From assembly GCF_001513675.1 (NCBI RefSeq), contig NZ_CP013859.1:683081-747080 (forward strand): a stretch of 64,000 bases of DNA, in the 5' to 3' direction. This document shows, one piece after another, positions 52,870 through 61,234 of the stretch (the stretch's first letter is position 1; each line of letters starts with the position of its first letter). The notes beneath the pieces are model-generated. The model did no database searches, was not told where the DNA came from, and saw only the letters and a list, made by a program, of their open reading frames with translations. The position numbers were made by a program, and so were the translations under genes. Source of the DNA: Microbacterium sp. XT11. Lineage in GTDB: Bacteria; Actinomycetota; Actinomycetes; Actinomycetales; Microbacteriaceae.

Positions 52870-54336
52870 GTGACGAGTCAGGACACACGGGGCACGGCGA
52901 AGGGGCAGGGCGGCACCGCGAAGGGGCAGGGCGAAGAGCATCTGCGGCGAGCCCTGAGCAACCGCCACATCCAGCTCCTGGCGATCGGCGGGGCGATCGG
53001 CACCGGACTCTTCATGGGAAGCGGCAAGACCATCTCGGTCGCCGGCCCCTCGGTGATCTTCGTCTACATGATCATCGGCTTCATGCTCTTCTTCGTCATG
53101 CGGGCGATGGGCGAGCTGCTGCTCTCGAACCTCAAGTACAAGTCGTTCAGCGACTTCGCCAGCGACCTGCTCGGCCCGTGGGCGGGCTTCTTCACCGGCT
53201 GGACCTACTGGTTCTGCTGGGTCGTCACCGGCGTCGCCGACGTCATCGCGATCGCCGGGTACACGGATGCGCTCATCCCCGGCATCCCGCTGTGGATCCC
53301 TGGTCTGCTGGTGGTCATCATCCTGCTGGCGCTGAACCTGCCGACCGTCGCGGCCTTCGGCGAGATGGAGTTCTGGTTCGCCCTCATCAAGATCGTCGCC
53401 ATCGTCGCCCTCATCGTCACGGGTCTCGTGATGGTGTTCACGGGCTTCCAGCACGACGCGGGCACGGCCTCGTTCGCGAACCTGTGGGAGCACGGCGGCA
53501 TGTTCCCGCACGGCTTCATGGGCTTCGTCGCCGGGTTCCAGATCGCCGTCTTCGCGTTCGTCGGCGTCGAGCTCGTCGGCACCGCCGCGGCCGAGACGCG
53601 CGACCCGAAGCGCAACCTGCCGAAGGCCATCAACGCGATCCCGATCCGCATCCTGCTCTTCTACGTCGGCGCGCTGATCGTGCTCATGTCGGTGACGCCG
53701 TGGACCGAGTACGTCGCAGGCGAGAGCCCGTTCATCGCGATGTTCGCCCTCGCCGGGCTCGGCATCGCCGCGACCGTGGTCAACCTCGTGGTGCTGACCT
53801 CCGCCATGTCGAGCGCGAACTCCGGGATCTACTCGACGTCGCGCATGGTGTTCGGCCTCGCGCAGGACGGCGACGCTCCCCGGGTGTTCGGCCGCCTCTC
53901 GAAGCGCAAGGTGCCGCAGAACGCGCTGTTCCTGTCGTGCGTGCTGCTGCTCTCGGGCGTCGTGCTGCTCTACGCGGGCAAGGACATCGGCACCGCCTTC
54001 GACATGGTCACGACCGTGTCGGCCGTGTGCTTCATGTTCGTCTGGACGATCTTCCTCGCCAGCTACCTCGTGTACCGGCGGACGCGGCCCGAGAAGGCGG
54101 CGACCTCGGCGTTCCGCATGCCGGGCGGCGTGTTCATGGTGTTCGTGGTGCTCGCGTTCTTCGTGTTCATCCTGTGGGCACTCACGACCCAGCCCGACAC
54201 GCTCACGGCTCTCCTGGTCACGCCGATCTGGTTCACGATCCTCGTCGTGTCGTGGCTGTTCGTGCGCAGGTCGCCGCACCACATCGCGCGGCACGAGGCC
54301 CACATCGCCTACCTCCGCAACGAGTCCGAGGAGTAG
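52870..54336 (+). CDS. cycA: Amino-acid permease, CycA-like
   Basis: 488-residue APC permease with 12 helices. The start LSNRHIQLLAIGGAIGTGLF and WTYWFCWVVTGVADVIAIAG are near-identical in pattern to the D-serine/D-alanine/glycine transporter CycA. MEFWFALIKIVAIVALIVTG is the diagnostic helix-5/6 stretch. The N-terminus has a small internal repeat (GTAKGQG twice). The GTG start has GGAGGA 6 bp ahead. It imports D-alanine, glycine or D-serine by proton symport. Confidence 0.88.
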   Translation: MTSQDTRGTAKGQGGTAKGQGEEHLRRALSNRHIQLLAIGGAIGTGLFMGSGKTISVAGPSVIFVYMIIGFMLFFVMRAMGELLLSNLKYKSFSDFASDLLGPWAGFFTGWTYWFCWVVTGVADVIAIAGYTDALIPGIPLWIPGLLVVIILLALNLPTVAAFGEMEFWFALIKIVAIVALIVTGLVMVFTGFQHDAGTASFANLWEHGGMFPHGFMGFVAGFQIAVFAFVGVELVGTAAAETRDPKRNLPKAINAIPIRILLFYVGALIVLMSVTPWTEYVAGESPFIAMFALAGLGIAATVVNLVVLTSAMSSANSGIYSTSRMVFGLAQDGDAPRVFGRLSKRKVPQNALFLSCVLLLSGVVLLYAGKDIGTAFDMVTTVSAVCFMFVWTIFLASYLVYRRTRPEKAATSAFRMPGGVFMVFVVLAFFVFILWALTTQPDTLTALLVTPIWFTILVVSWLFVRRSPHHIARHEAHIAYLRNESEE

Positions 54337-54375
54337 TCCGCGGGCGTACGGCGGGCTGCTCGGTATCGTGGGCGA

Positions 54376-55029
54376 GTGAGCACGGACCGCAGCTACCCGG
54401 CGACGATCGCCGCGGCCGTCGAGCACGAGATCGTCATCAAGAAGTCGCGGTTCATCGCGCACGTCGAGCCGGTCGGCTCGGTCGAGGAGGCGGATGCCGT
54501 CATCGCGGCGGTGCGCAAGCGGTTCTGGGACGCACGACACCACTGCAGCGCGATGGTCACCGGCCTCGGCGGCGACCAGGCCCGCTCGAACGACGACGGG
54601 GAGCCGTCGGGCACGGCCGGCATCCCGATGCTGGAGGTGCTGCGGCGCCGCGAGCTCACCGACGTCGTGGCAGTCGTCACCCGATACTTCGGGGGCGTCA
54701 AGCTGGGTGCAGGCGGTCTCGTGCGGGCGTACTCGACCGCGGTGTCGGAGGCGCTCGACCTCGCCGCCCTCGTGCACCGAACGGCGCTCACCCGTGTCTC
54801 GATCGACGTGGCGCATGCGGATGCCGGTCGCTACGACAACATGCTGCGCGACTGGGCGGCCCATCACGGAGCCACGCTGGGCGAACCGCGCTACGGCGCC
54901 ATGGCGACGCTCGAACTGTGGGTGCCCGCCGGAGAGCTCGATCGCCTCGCCGCCGACCTCGCGGCGGCATCCGCCGGATCCGTCGCGGCCGTGCTCGGTG
55001 AGGAGCGCATCGTCGACGTGCCGGCCTGA
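54376..55029 (+). CDS. yigZ: YigZ/IMPACT family protein
   Basis: 217-residue protein. The UPF0029 N-terminal domain carries KKSRFIAHVEPV at about 22-33, DARHHCSAMV and the signature GEPSGTAGIPMLEVL, and VVTRYFGGVKLGAGGLVRAYS. A DUF1949-type C-terminal domain follows. The yeast/mammalian counterpart controls Gcn2 activation, but the bacterial role is not settled. The start is GTG. Neighbours show no clear functional link. Confidence 0.9.
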   Translation: MSTDRSYPATIAAAVEHEIVIKKSRFIAHVEPVGSVEEADAVIAAVRKRFWDARHHCSAMVTGLGGDQARSNDDGEPSGTAGIPMLEVLRRRELTDVVAVVTRYFGGVKLGAGGLVRAYSTAVSEALDLAALVHRTALTRVSIDVAHADAGRYDNMLRDWAAHHGATLGEPRYGAMATLELWVPAGELDRLAADLAAASAGSVAAVLGEERIVDVPA

Positions 55030-55076
55030 CGGGCTCCACGTACCGGCTAGCCTGGATCAGCGGTGGAAGGAGCAGG

Positions 55077-55970
55077 ATGTTCGACAGCCCGCTCTCGGCA
55101 TCGCCCTACGAGGTGCTCGGCGTCTCACCGTCGGCGCCCGACGACGAGCTGCGCCGCGCGTACCGGCTGCGGCTCCGCGAGACGCACCCCGACACCGGGG
55201 GCGAGGCGGCCGTGTTCATCCAGGTGCAGCGCGCTTGGGAGCTGATCGGCACGCCCGAGCTGCGGGCGGCCTACGACCGCACCCGCGGATCCGACACCGA
55301 GTGGAACGGATGGCGTTCGCCGGCAGCCCGCACCGACACGCGCCCGCGCCCGAAGACCTACGGTGAGCCGGGCGTCCGCCGCCGCGCGCGGTACGAGGCC
55401 CTGATGCGAGAGTGGGCGGGCGACGAGATCGATCCGTACGCCCCGGCGGTCGTCGGCCGGGCCCCGCGCGACCTGCGGCGCCTGCTCGCCGCCGCCCTCG
55501 CCGAGGAGGGGACGGCGGATGCCGTGGCCGGGCTCGGCATGGGCTTCACACTGTGGCACGGGGTCGCGGTGGAGCCGGAAGGCCAGCTCGACCACGTCGT
55601 GCTGGGGCCGAGCGGTCTGTACGGCCTGATGTCCGCCGACTTCGGCGGTGTGGTGGGCTTCCGCGGAGGAGAGATCACGGGGCCGAGCCTGGGGACGCTG
55701 GCGCCGGTGACCACGCTGCTCGCACAGATCCGCGGCGTCGCGCGTGCCGCGAAGGTGCGGTTCAGCGGGGCCGTCGTGGTGCTGCCTGACGACGACCTCG
55801 CCATGGCGGTCACGCCGCTCGGGCGCATCCGCGACCTGCCCGCCGTCGTCGTGCGGCGCAGCGCCCTGCCGTCGCTGCTGCGCGCGGGAGTGACGGGTGC
55901 CCGGGTGATCGGCGGCAACGAGCTGTTCGACGTCCGCACGCGGCTGCGCGCCGGCATCCGCTTCGCCTGA
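55077..55970 (+). CDS. J-domain protein with NERD-like C-terminal part
   Basis: 297-residue protein. Residues 7-65 form a J-domain with the essential His-Pro-Asp in ETHPDTGG, so it probably stimulates a DnaK partner. The C-terminal 150 residues (LDHVVLGPSGLYGLMSADFGGVVGF and FSGAVVVLPDD) resemble the nuclease-related NERD fold, but no catalytic residues are certain. The linker at 80-110 is Arg-rich. GGAAGGAGC lies 5 bp before the ATG. It lacks the Gly/Phe and zinc-finger regions of DnaJ. Confidence 0.75.
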   Translation: MFDSPLSASPYEVLGVSPSAPDDELRRAYRLRLRETHPDTGGEAAVFIQVQRAWELIGTPELRAAYDRTRGSDTEWNGWRSPAARTDTRPRPKTYGEPGVRRRARYEALMREWAGDEIDPYAPAVVGRAPRDLRRLLAAALAEEGTADAVAGLGMGFTLWHGVAVEPEGQLDHVVLGPSGLYGLMSADFGGVVGFRGGEITGPSLGTLAPVTTLLAQIRGVARAAKVRFSGAVVVLPDDDLAMAVTPLGRIRDLPAVVVRRSALPSLLRAGVTGARVIGGNELFDVRTRLRAGIRFA

Positions 55971-56013
55971 GTCGCGCGCCGGCCGACCCGCAGGCCCGGC
56001 CGAGACCGGCCCA

Positions 56014-56057
56014 TTGACACGACGAATCAAACCGGTTTACACTCGTCAAACCGGTTC
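56014..56057 (+). promoter_or_regulatory. Promoter with twin LacI-type operators
   Basis: TTGACA (56014-56019) and TACACT (56038-56043), 18 bp apart, form a good -35/-10 pair. Two CCGG-centred sites lie on it: AAACCGGTTT at 56029-56038 and AAACCGGTTC at 56048-56057, 19 bp centre to centre. The LacI gene at 56124 would repress itself and the operon. Confidence 0.75.
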
Positions 56058-56123
56058 ACACCCGAGCGGACCGATCACGCAGGACCCGACCGGCACGCAC
56101 CGGGCTCTCCCCGAGGATGTGGC

Positions 56124-57125
56124 ATGACCCGCACGACGATCGCCGACGTGGCGCGCGAGGCCGGAGTGGCCAAGGCGACCGTGTCGCACGCCCTCTCCGG
56201 CAACCGCCCGATTTCCGAAGAGACCAGGGCGAAGGTGCTCGCCGCGGCCGAGAAGCTCGGGTGGGTGCCGAGCCAGAACGCCAGGGCCCTCGCCAACCGC
56301 CGCGCCAACGCGATCGCCGTCGTACTGGCCCGCGATCCCGAGGTCATCGCGAACGACTCGTTCTTCCCCGCGTTCATCGCCGGGGTCGAGTCGGTGCTGT
56401 CCGAGACCGAGACCGCGCTCATCCTGCAGGTCGTCCCCGATCGGGATGCCGAGGAGCGCGCATACCGCTCCCTCGCCCACGGCCGGGCCGACGGCGCGCT
56501 GCTGCTCGACCTCCGCGACGACGACTGGCGCGTGCCGTTCCTCGACGAGCTCGGCCTTCCCACCGTCCTGGTCGGGGCGTACGACGCACCGCACCCGTTC
56601 TCGTGCGTCCGGACGGACGACGCCTCTCCGGTCCGCGCGATCATCGCGCACCTGCGAGACGCAGGGCACGAACGCATCGCGCACGTCTCCGGCCCGCTGA
56701 GCTACGTGCACTCCCGCGCCAGGGCCGAAGCGTACGTCGACGAGATCGGCGACGACGCCCTGCTGCGCGAGGGCGACTTCACGGCGGCGAGCGGGCGCGC
56801 CCGCACGGCCGAGCTGCTCGCCCTCCCCGATCGCCCCACGGCCATCGTCTACGCCAACGACACGATGGCCATCGCCGGCCTGTCGTTCGCGCGCGCGCAG
56901 GGACTGTCGATCCCGGCCGATCTCGCCATCGCGGGGTTCGACGACGACCACCTGTCCGCTCACCTCACCCCGGCGCTCACGAGCGTCTCATCCGACCCCG
57001 CTGCGCGGGGCCGTGCCGCCGCCCGGCTCCTGCAAGCCGACCTCGCCGGCGCGGAACCGCGCACCGAGGTCGTCGACTGCAACGTCGTGCACTTCCGCGA
57101 GAGCACGTCGGCCGGACCGGCCTGA
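56124..57125 (+). CDS. LacI family regulator of the GH130 operon
   Basis: 333-residue repressor with helix-turn-helix TIADVAREAGVAKATVSHAL at 5-24 and the hinge (NARALANRRAN), then an effector-binding domain (VVLARDPEVIANDSFFPAFI, HLRDAGHERIAHVSG, AIAGFDDDHLSAHLTP). It heads an operon with a sugar importer, a GH130 phosphorylase and a Tat-exported protein. The twin AAACCGGTTT operators upstream suit this family. The effector is probably the imported sugar or its phosphate. Confidence 0.93.
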   Translation: MTRTTIADVAREAGVAKATVSHALSGNRPISEETRAKVLAAAEKLGWVPSQNARALANRRANAIAVVLARDPEVIANDSFFPAFIAGVESVLSETETALILQVVPDRDAEERAYRSLAHGRADGALLLDLRDDDWRVPFLDELGLPTVLVGAYDAPHPFSCVRTDDASPVRAIIAHLRDAGHERIAHVSGPLSYVHSRARAEAYVDEIGDDALLREGDFTAASGRARTAELLALPDRPTAIVYANDTMAIAGLSFARAQGLSIPADLAIAGFDDDHLSAHLTPALTSVSSDPAARGRAAARLLQADLAGAEPRTEVVDCNVVHFRESTSAGPA

Positions 57126-57163
57126 GAAGAAGTCACCGCACCCACTGTGTCGAGGAGGACACC

Positions 57164-58432
57164 ATGAAGAAGATCGCAGCAACAGCAGTCATCGGCCTGG
57201 TCGCGATCGCCGCGACCGGATGCTCGAGCGGAGGCGGAGGCGACGCCTCCGGATCCGCCGACGGGAAGGGCCCGATCAAGATCTGGCTGTCGAACAACGA
57301 GCAGGAGCTCGCGTGGGGCAAGGCGGTGGTCGACGCCTGGAACGAGGAGCATCCCGACGAGAAGGTCACCGCGCAGGAGATCCCCGCCGGTTCGTCGTCG
57401 GAAGAGGCCATCACGGCCGCGATCACCGCCGGCACCGCGCCCTGTCTCGTGTACAACGTCGCCCCTGCCGCCGTGTCGGGATGGGTGAAGCAGGGCGGCC
57501 TGGTGAACCTCAGCGACATCGACGGCGGAGCCGATTACATCACCGCGCGCGGCGGAGACGTCGACGCATACGCCACCGACGGAGACTTCTACCAGCTCCC
57601 CTGGAAGTCGAACCCCGTCATGGTCATGTACAACAAGACGCTCTTCCAGGCGGCGGGGCTCGATCCCGAGAACCCGCAGATGAACACGTACGACGCGTTC
57701 CTCCAGGGTGCGCGCGCGATCGTGGCCTCCGGCGTGCAGAGCGCGATCTGGCCGGCACCGACCAGCGAGTTCTATCAGCCGTGGTTCGACTTCTACCCGC
57801 TGTACCTCGCCGAGACCGACGGCACCATGCTCGTCGAAGACGGCAAGGCCACCTTCGACTCGGACGAAGGGCGCGAGGTCGCCGAGTTCTGGAAGACGAT
57901 CTACGACGAGAAGCTGGCCCCCAACGAGGCGTCCACCGATGACGCGATGTCGGCGGGAACCACGGCCATGCAGCTCGCCGGACCGTGGGCGATCCCGTCG
58001 TACGCCGACACCGTCGACGTCGGCTTCATGCCCGTGCCGACGAGCGACGGCCGCGAGAACCCGACGACCTTCGCCGACTCCAAGAGCGTGTCGATGTTCA
58101 CCGCGTGCAAGAACCAGGGCACGGCGTGGGAGTTCCTGAAGTTCTCGACGAGCGAGGACAGCGACGGCCAGCTGCTGGAGAAGACCGGTCAGATGCCCAT
58201 GCGCACCGACCTCGAGGGCACCTATGCCGACTACTTCTCGGCGAACCCGAACTACGTGGCGTTCGCGAAGCAGGCCGAGGCGACGGCCGACGTGCCCAGC
58301 ATCCCCAACTCGGTCGAGGCGTGGCAGGCGTTCCGCGACGGCTACTCGTCGGCCGTGATCTTCGGCAAGACGTCGATCGACGACTTCCTCAGCTCGACGG
58401 CGAAGAAGGTCGACGAGCTCGTCGCCGAGTGA
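57164..58432 (+). CDS. Sugar-binding lipoprotein of the third ABC importer
   Basis: 422-residue family-1 solute-binding protein. The signal peptide ends in IAATGC with the acylated Cys at about 20. It has the characteristic KIWLSNNEQELAWGKAVVDA opening and LPWKSNPVMVMYNKTLFQAAG hinge. GAGGAGG lies 6 bp before the ATG. It is encoded with two permeases, GH130 and a Tat-exported enzyme, which suggests a mannoside-type ligand. Confidence 0.93.
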   Translation: MKKIAATAVIGLVAIAATGCSSGGGGDASGSADGKGPIKIWLSNNEQELAWGKAVVDAWNEEHPDEKVTAQEIPAGSSSEEAITAAITAGTAPCLVYNVAPAAVSGWVKQGGLVNLSDIDGGADYITARGGDVDAYATDGDFYQLPWKSNPVMVMYNKTLFQAAGLDPENPQMNTYDAFLQGARAIVASGVQSAIWPAPTSEFYQPWFDFYPLYLAETDGTMLVEDGKATFDSDEGREVAEFWKTIYDEKLAPNEASTDDAMSAGTTAMQLAGPWAIPSYADTVDVGFMPVPTSDGRENPTTFADSKSVSMFTACKNQGTAWEFLKFSTSEDSDGQLLEKTGQMPMRTDLEGTYADYFSANPNYVAFAKQAEATADVPSIPNSVEAWQAFRDGYSSAVIFGKTSIDDFLSSTAKKVDELVAE

Positions 58433-58460
58433 CGGATGCCGTGCGACGGACGGTGACGCC

Positions 58461-59360
58461 ATGACCGAGAATCGACGGCTGCGCACCCGCTGGCTGGGTG
58501 CGCAGCCGATCGGCGGCCTCTTCGCGCTGCCGTACTTCGTCTTCGTGCTGGCGATCTTCGCGTACCCGCTCGGGTTCGCCGTCTACATCGCCTTCCACGA
58601 CTACTTCTTCACCGCGCCGGGCGCCGAGGTCGATCGCCCCTTCGTCGGGTTCGACAACTTCGTCACGGTACTGACCGACCCGCGGGTGCTGGGCTCGTTC
58701 CGCAACACCCTCGTGTTCCTGGTGATCAACGTGCCGCTCACGGCGGTGCTGGCCCTCGTGCTCGCGGCCGCATTGAACACCGGCATCCGCTGGGTGTCCG
58801 CGTACCGCGTCGCGTTCTACGTGCCGTACCTCACGGCGAGCGTGTCGCTGGTGGGGGTCTGGATGCTGCTGTTCTCGGGCAACGGCCTCATCAACACGAT
58901 CCTCGGCCCGCTCGCCCCCGACCCCTCGTGGCTCGTGAACAGCGGCCTGGCGATGCCGATGATCGCCCTGTACGTCACGTGGAAGCAGCTCGGCTTCTAC
59001 ATCCTGCTGTACCTCGCGGCACTGCAGAACGTGCCGAAGGAGCTGTACGAGTCGGCCGAGACCGACGGCGCCGGTGCGCTGTCGCGGTTCTGGAACGTCA
59101 CGGTCCCCGGGGTGCGCAGCGCCACGACCCTCGTGCTGATCCTGTCGATCATCACGGGAGCCAACCTCTTCACCGAGCCGTACCTGCTCACCAACGGCGG
59201 CGGCCCCGACGGCGCCTCCACCACGCCCGTGCTGCTCATCTACCAGCTGGGCATCCAGCAGCAGAACCCCGACACGGCCGCGGCGATCGGCATGATCCTC
59301 GTGGTGCTCGTCGGACTGCTGTCGCTGATCGCCAACCGAGCCACGAGGGAGCGACGATGA
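58461..59360 (+). CDS. Sugar ABC transporter permease (MalF/UgpA type)
   Basis: 299-residue permease with six membrane helices and the EAA loop KELYESAETDGAGALSRFWN at about 195-214. It starts 28 bp after the binding-protein stop and overlaps the next permease by 4 bp. As in the other two importers here, no ATPase gene is present, so a common ATPase is likely. Confidence 0.92.
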   Translation: MTENRRLRTRWLGAQPIGGLFALPYFVFVLAIFAYPLGFAVYIAFHDYFFTAPGAEVDRPFVGFDNFVTVLTDPRVLGSFRNTLVFLVINVPLTAVLALVLAAALNTGIRWVSAYRVAFYVPYLTASVSLVGVWMLLFSGNGLINTILGPLAPDPSWLVNSGLAMPMIALYVTWKQLGFYILLYLAALQNVPKELYESAETDGAGALSRFWNVTVPGVRSATTLVLILSIITGANLFTEPYLLTNGGGPDGASTTPVLLIYQLGIQQQNPDTAAAIGMILVVLVGLLSLIANRATRERR

Positions 59361-60199
59361 CCCGCAGACGCCGCCCGCTGCCGCGCACCCTCAGCACGAT
59401 CCTGCTCACGATCGCGGCCATCGCGTTCGCGTTCCCCTTCTACTTCATGGTGGTCGGGGCGTTCCAGAAGAACCCGACGAACTCGCCGAGCTCTCTGGTC
59501 CCGACGACGGGGTGGACCCTCGACAACTTCGCCGCCATCGACTCGCGCATCGACCTCGTCGGCTCGCTCGTCAACTCGCTCATCTTCACCGCGGGCGTGC
59601 TGCTCGGGACCGTCATGTTCGGACTGCTCGCCGGCTACGCGATGGCACGACTCGACTTCCGCGGCCGCGGGGTGATCTGGGTGCTCATGCTGCTGGTGCA
59701 GATGGTGCCGTTCCAGCTGCTCATGATCCCGCTGTACGTGCAGATCACCCGCAACTACGGTCTCGGCGACTCGTATCTCGGCATGATCCTGCCGTTCCTC
59801 ATCAACACCACGGCGGTGTTCATCTTCACGCAGTTCTTCAAGGCTCTGCCTGCGGAGATCTTCGAAGCGGCGCGGATCGACGGCGCCGGGGAGATCCGGT
59901 TGCTGACGTCGGTCGCGCTGCCGCTCATCCGGCCCGTGCTCGTCACCGTGGTGCTCGTCACCTTCATCGGCCCGTGGAACGAGTTCCTGTGGCCGTTCCT
60001 CATCACGAAAGACGCGAGCCTGCAGCCGCTGGCCGTCTCGCTCGCGAACTACATCTCCAACGTCGCGCAGTCGACGGCGAACCCCAACGGCGCGATCCTC
60101 GCGGGGGCCACGGCCCTCGCCTTCCCCGTGGTCGTGCTGTTCATCGTCTTCCAGCGCTTCTTCACCGCCACCGACCTCGGCGCAGCCGTCAAGGGCTGA
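59357..60199 (+). CDS. Sugar ABC transporter permease (MalG/UgpE type)
   Basis: 280-residue partner permease with six helices and the EAA loop AEIFEAARIDGAGEIRLLTS at about 172-191. The ATG overlaps the stop of the preceding gene (ATGA). It is followed by the GH130 phosphorylase after 14 bp, and the whole set is probably one transcript. Confidence 0.92.
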   Translation: MTRRRRPLPRTLSTILLTIAAIAFAFPFYFMVVGAFQKNPTNSPSSLVPTTGWTLDNFAAIDSRIDLVGSLVNSLIFTAGVLLGTVMFGLLAGYAMARLDFRGRGVIWVLMLLVQMVPFQLLMIPLYVQITRNYGLGDSYLGMILPFLINTTAVFIFTQFFKALPAEIFEAARIDGAGEIRLLTSVALPLIRPVLVTVVLVTFIGPWNEFLWPFLITKDASLQPLAVSLANYISNVAQSTANPNGAILAGATALAFPVVVLFIVFQRFFTATDLGAAVKG

Positions 60200-60213
60200 C
60201 CAGAAAGGCCAAC

Positions 60214-61230
60214 ATGTTCACCGGAGCCACGTTCCCCCTCGGCCCCTTCATCCCCTACGAGGGCAACCCCATCCTTCGTCCACGCGGCGACAGCTGGGAG
60301 TCGTCGAACCTCTACAACCCCGCGGCGCTCGTCGACGGCGACGAGGTCGTGCTGCTGTACCGTGCGCACGCCGACGACATCGTGTCGCACATCGGCATCG
60401 CCCGCTCGCGCGACGGCGTGACCTTCACCAGGGAGGACGCGCCGATCCTCTCCCCGTCGGAGGACTACGAGCGCTACGGATGCGAGGACCCGCGCATCGC
60501 CCTGATCGACGGCACGTACTACCTCACGTACACCGGCTGGGACCGTCGCAGCGCGCAGCTGTGCCTGGCCACCTCGACCGATCTGCGCACGTGGACCAAG
60601 CACGGCCCGCTGTTCGACGACTTCGACACCTTCAAGACCATGGACCCTCGTGGCTTCAACTGGTCGAAGGCCGGCGTGATCGTGCCGCAGAAGATGCACG
60701 GCAAGTGGTGGATGTACTTCGGCGAGGGCGCGATCTACTGGGCCACGAGCGACGACCTCATCCACTGGACCCCGGGCACGCCGGACACCGAGCCCATGTA
60801 CTCGCCGACGCCGGGCACGTGGGACGAGGCGCTCGTCGAGATCGGCACGTCTCCCGTGGTCACCGACAACGGCCTGCTCGTGATGCTGACGAACGGCGCC
60901 ACGCGGGAGGTGCACGACGACGGCACCGTCGACGTGGACTACCGGTGCGGCCAGATCGCGATCGACCCCGACGAGCCGACGAAGGTCATCGCGCGGATGC
61001 AGGAGCCGTGGCTGCGCCCGCAGACCTTCGAAGACCTCAACGGCCTCGTCTCGAACGTGACGTTCGTCGAGGGGCTCGTGAAGTTCCACGGCAAGTGGTT
61101 CGCCTACTACGGACAGTCCGACACCACCCTGGCGGTCGCGATCCACGACCCCGCACAGCCGTGGGGACGCGCGCTGCGCGCCGAGGGCGAGGGCGCCGCG
61201 GAGCGTGGCTCCGAGGACGAGGAGCGGTGA
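60214..61230 (+). CDS. GH130 glycoside phosphorylase (mannoside type)
   Basis: 338-residue five-bladed propeller enzyme of family GH130. The opening GPFIPYEGNPILRP and the catalytic-acid block YGCEDPRIALIDGTYYLTYT (Asp as general acid) are characteristic. The family cleaves beta-mannosides by phosphorolysis, releasing mannose 1-phosphate from mannosyl-glucose, mannosyl-GlcNAc or beta-1,2-mannobiose; which one cannot be told. It lacks a signal peptide and acts in the cytoplasm on sugars brought by the preceding importer. A start at ATG 60214 is supported by GAAAGG about 8 bp before it. Confidence 0.9.
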   Translation: MFTGATFPLGPFIPYEGNPILRPRGDSWESSNLYNPAALVDGDEVVLLYRAHADDIVSHIGIARSRDGVTFTREDAPILSPSEDYERYGCEDPRIALIDGTYYLTYTGWDRRSAQLCLATSTDLRTWTKHGPLFDDFDTFKTMDPRGFNWSKAGVIVPQKMHGKWWMYFGEGAIYWATSDDLIHWTPGTPDTEPMYSPTPGTWDEALVEIGTSPVVTDNGLLVMLTNGATREVHDDGTVDVDYRCGQIAIDPDEPTKVIARMQEPWLRPQTFEDLNGLVSNVTFVEGLVKFHGKWFAYYGQSDTTLAVAIHDPAQPWGRALRAEGEGAAERGSEDEER

Positions 61231-61234
61231 CGTC

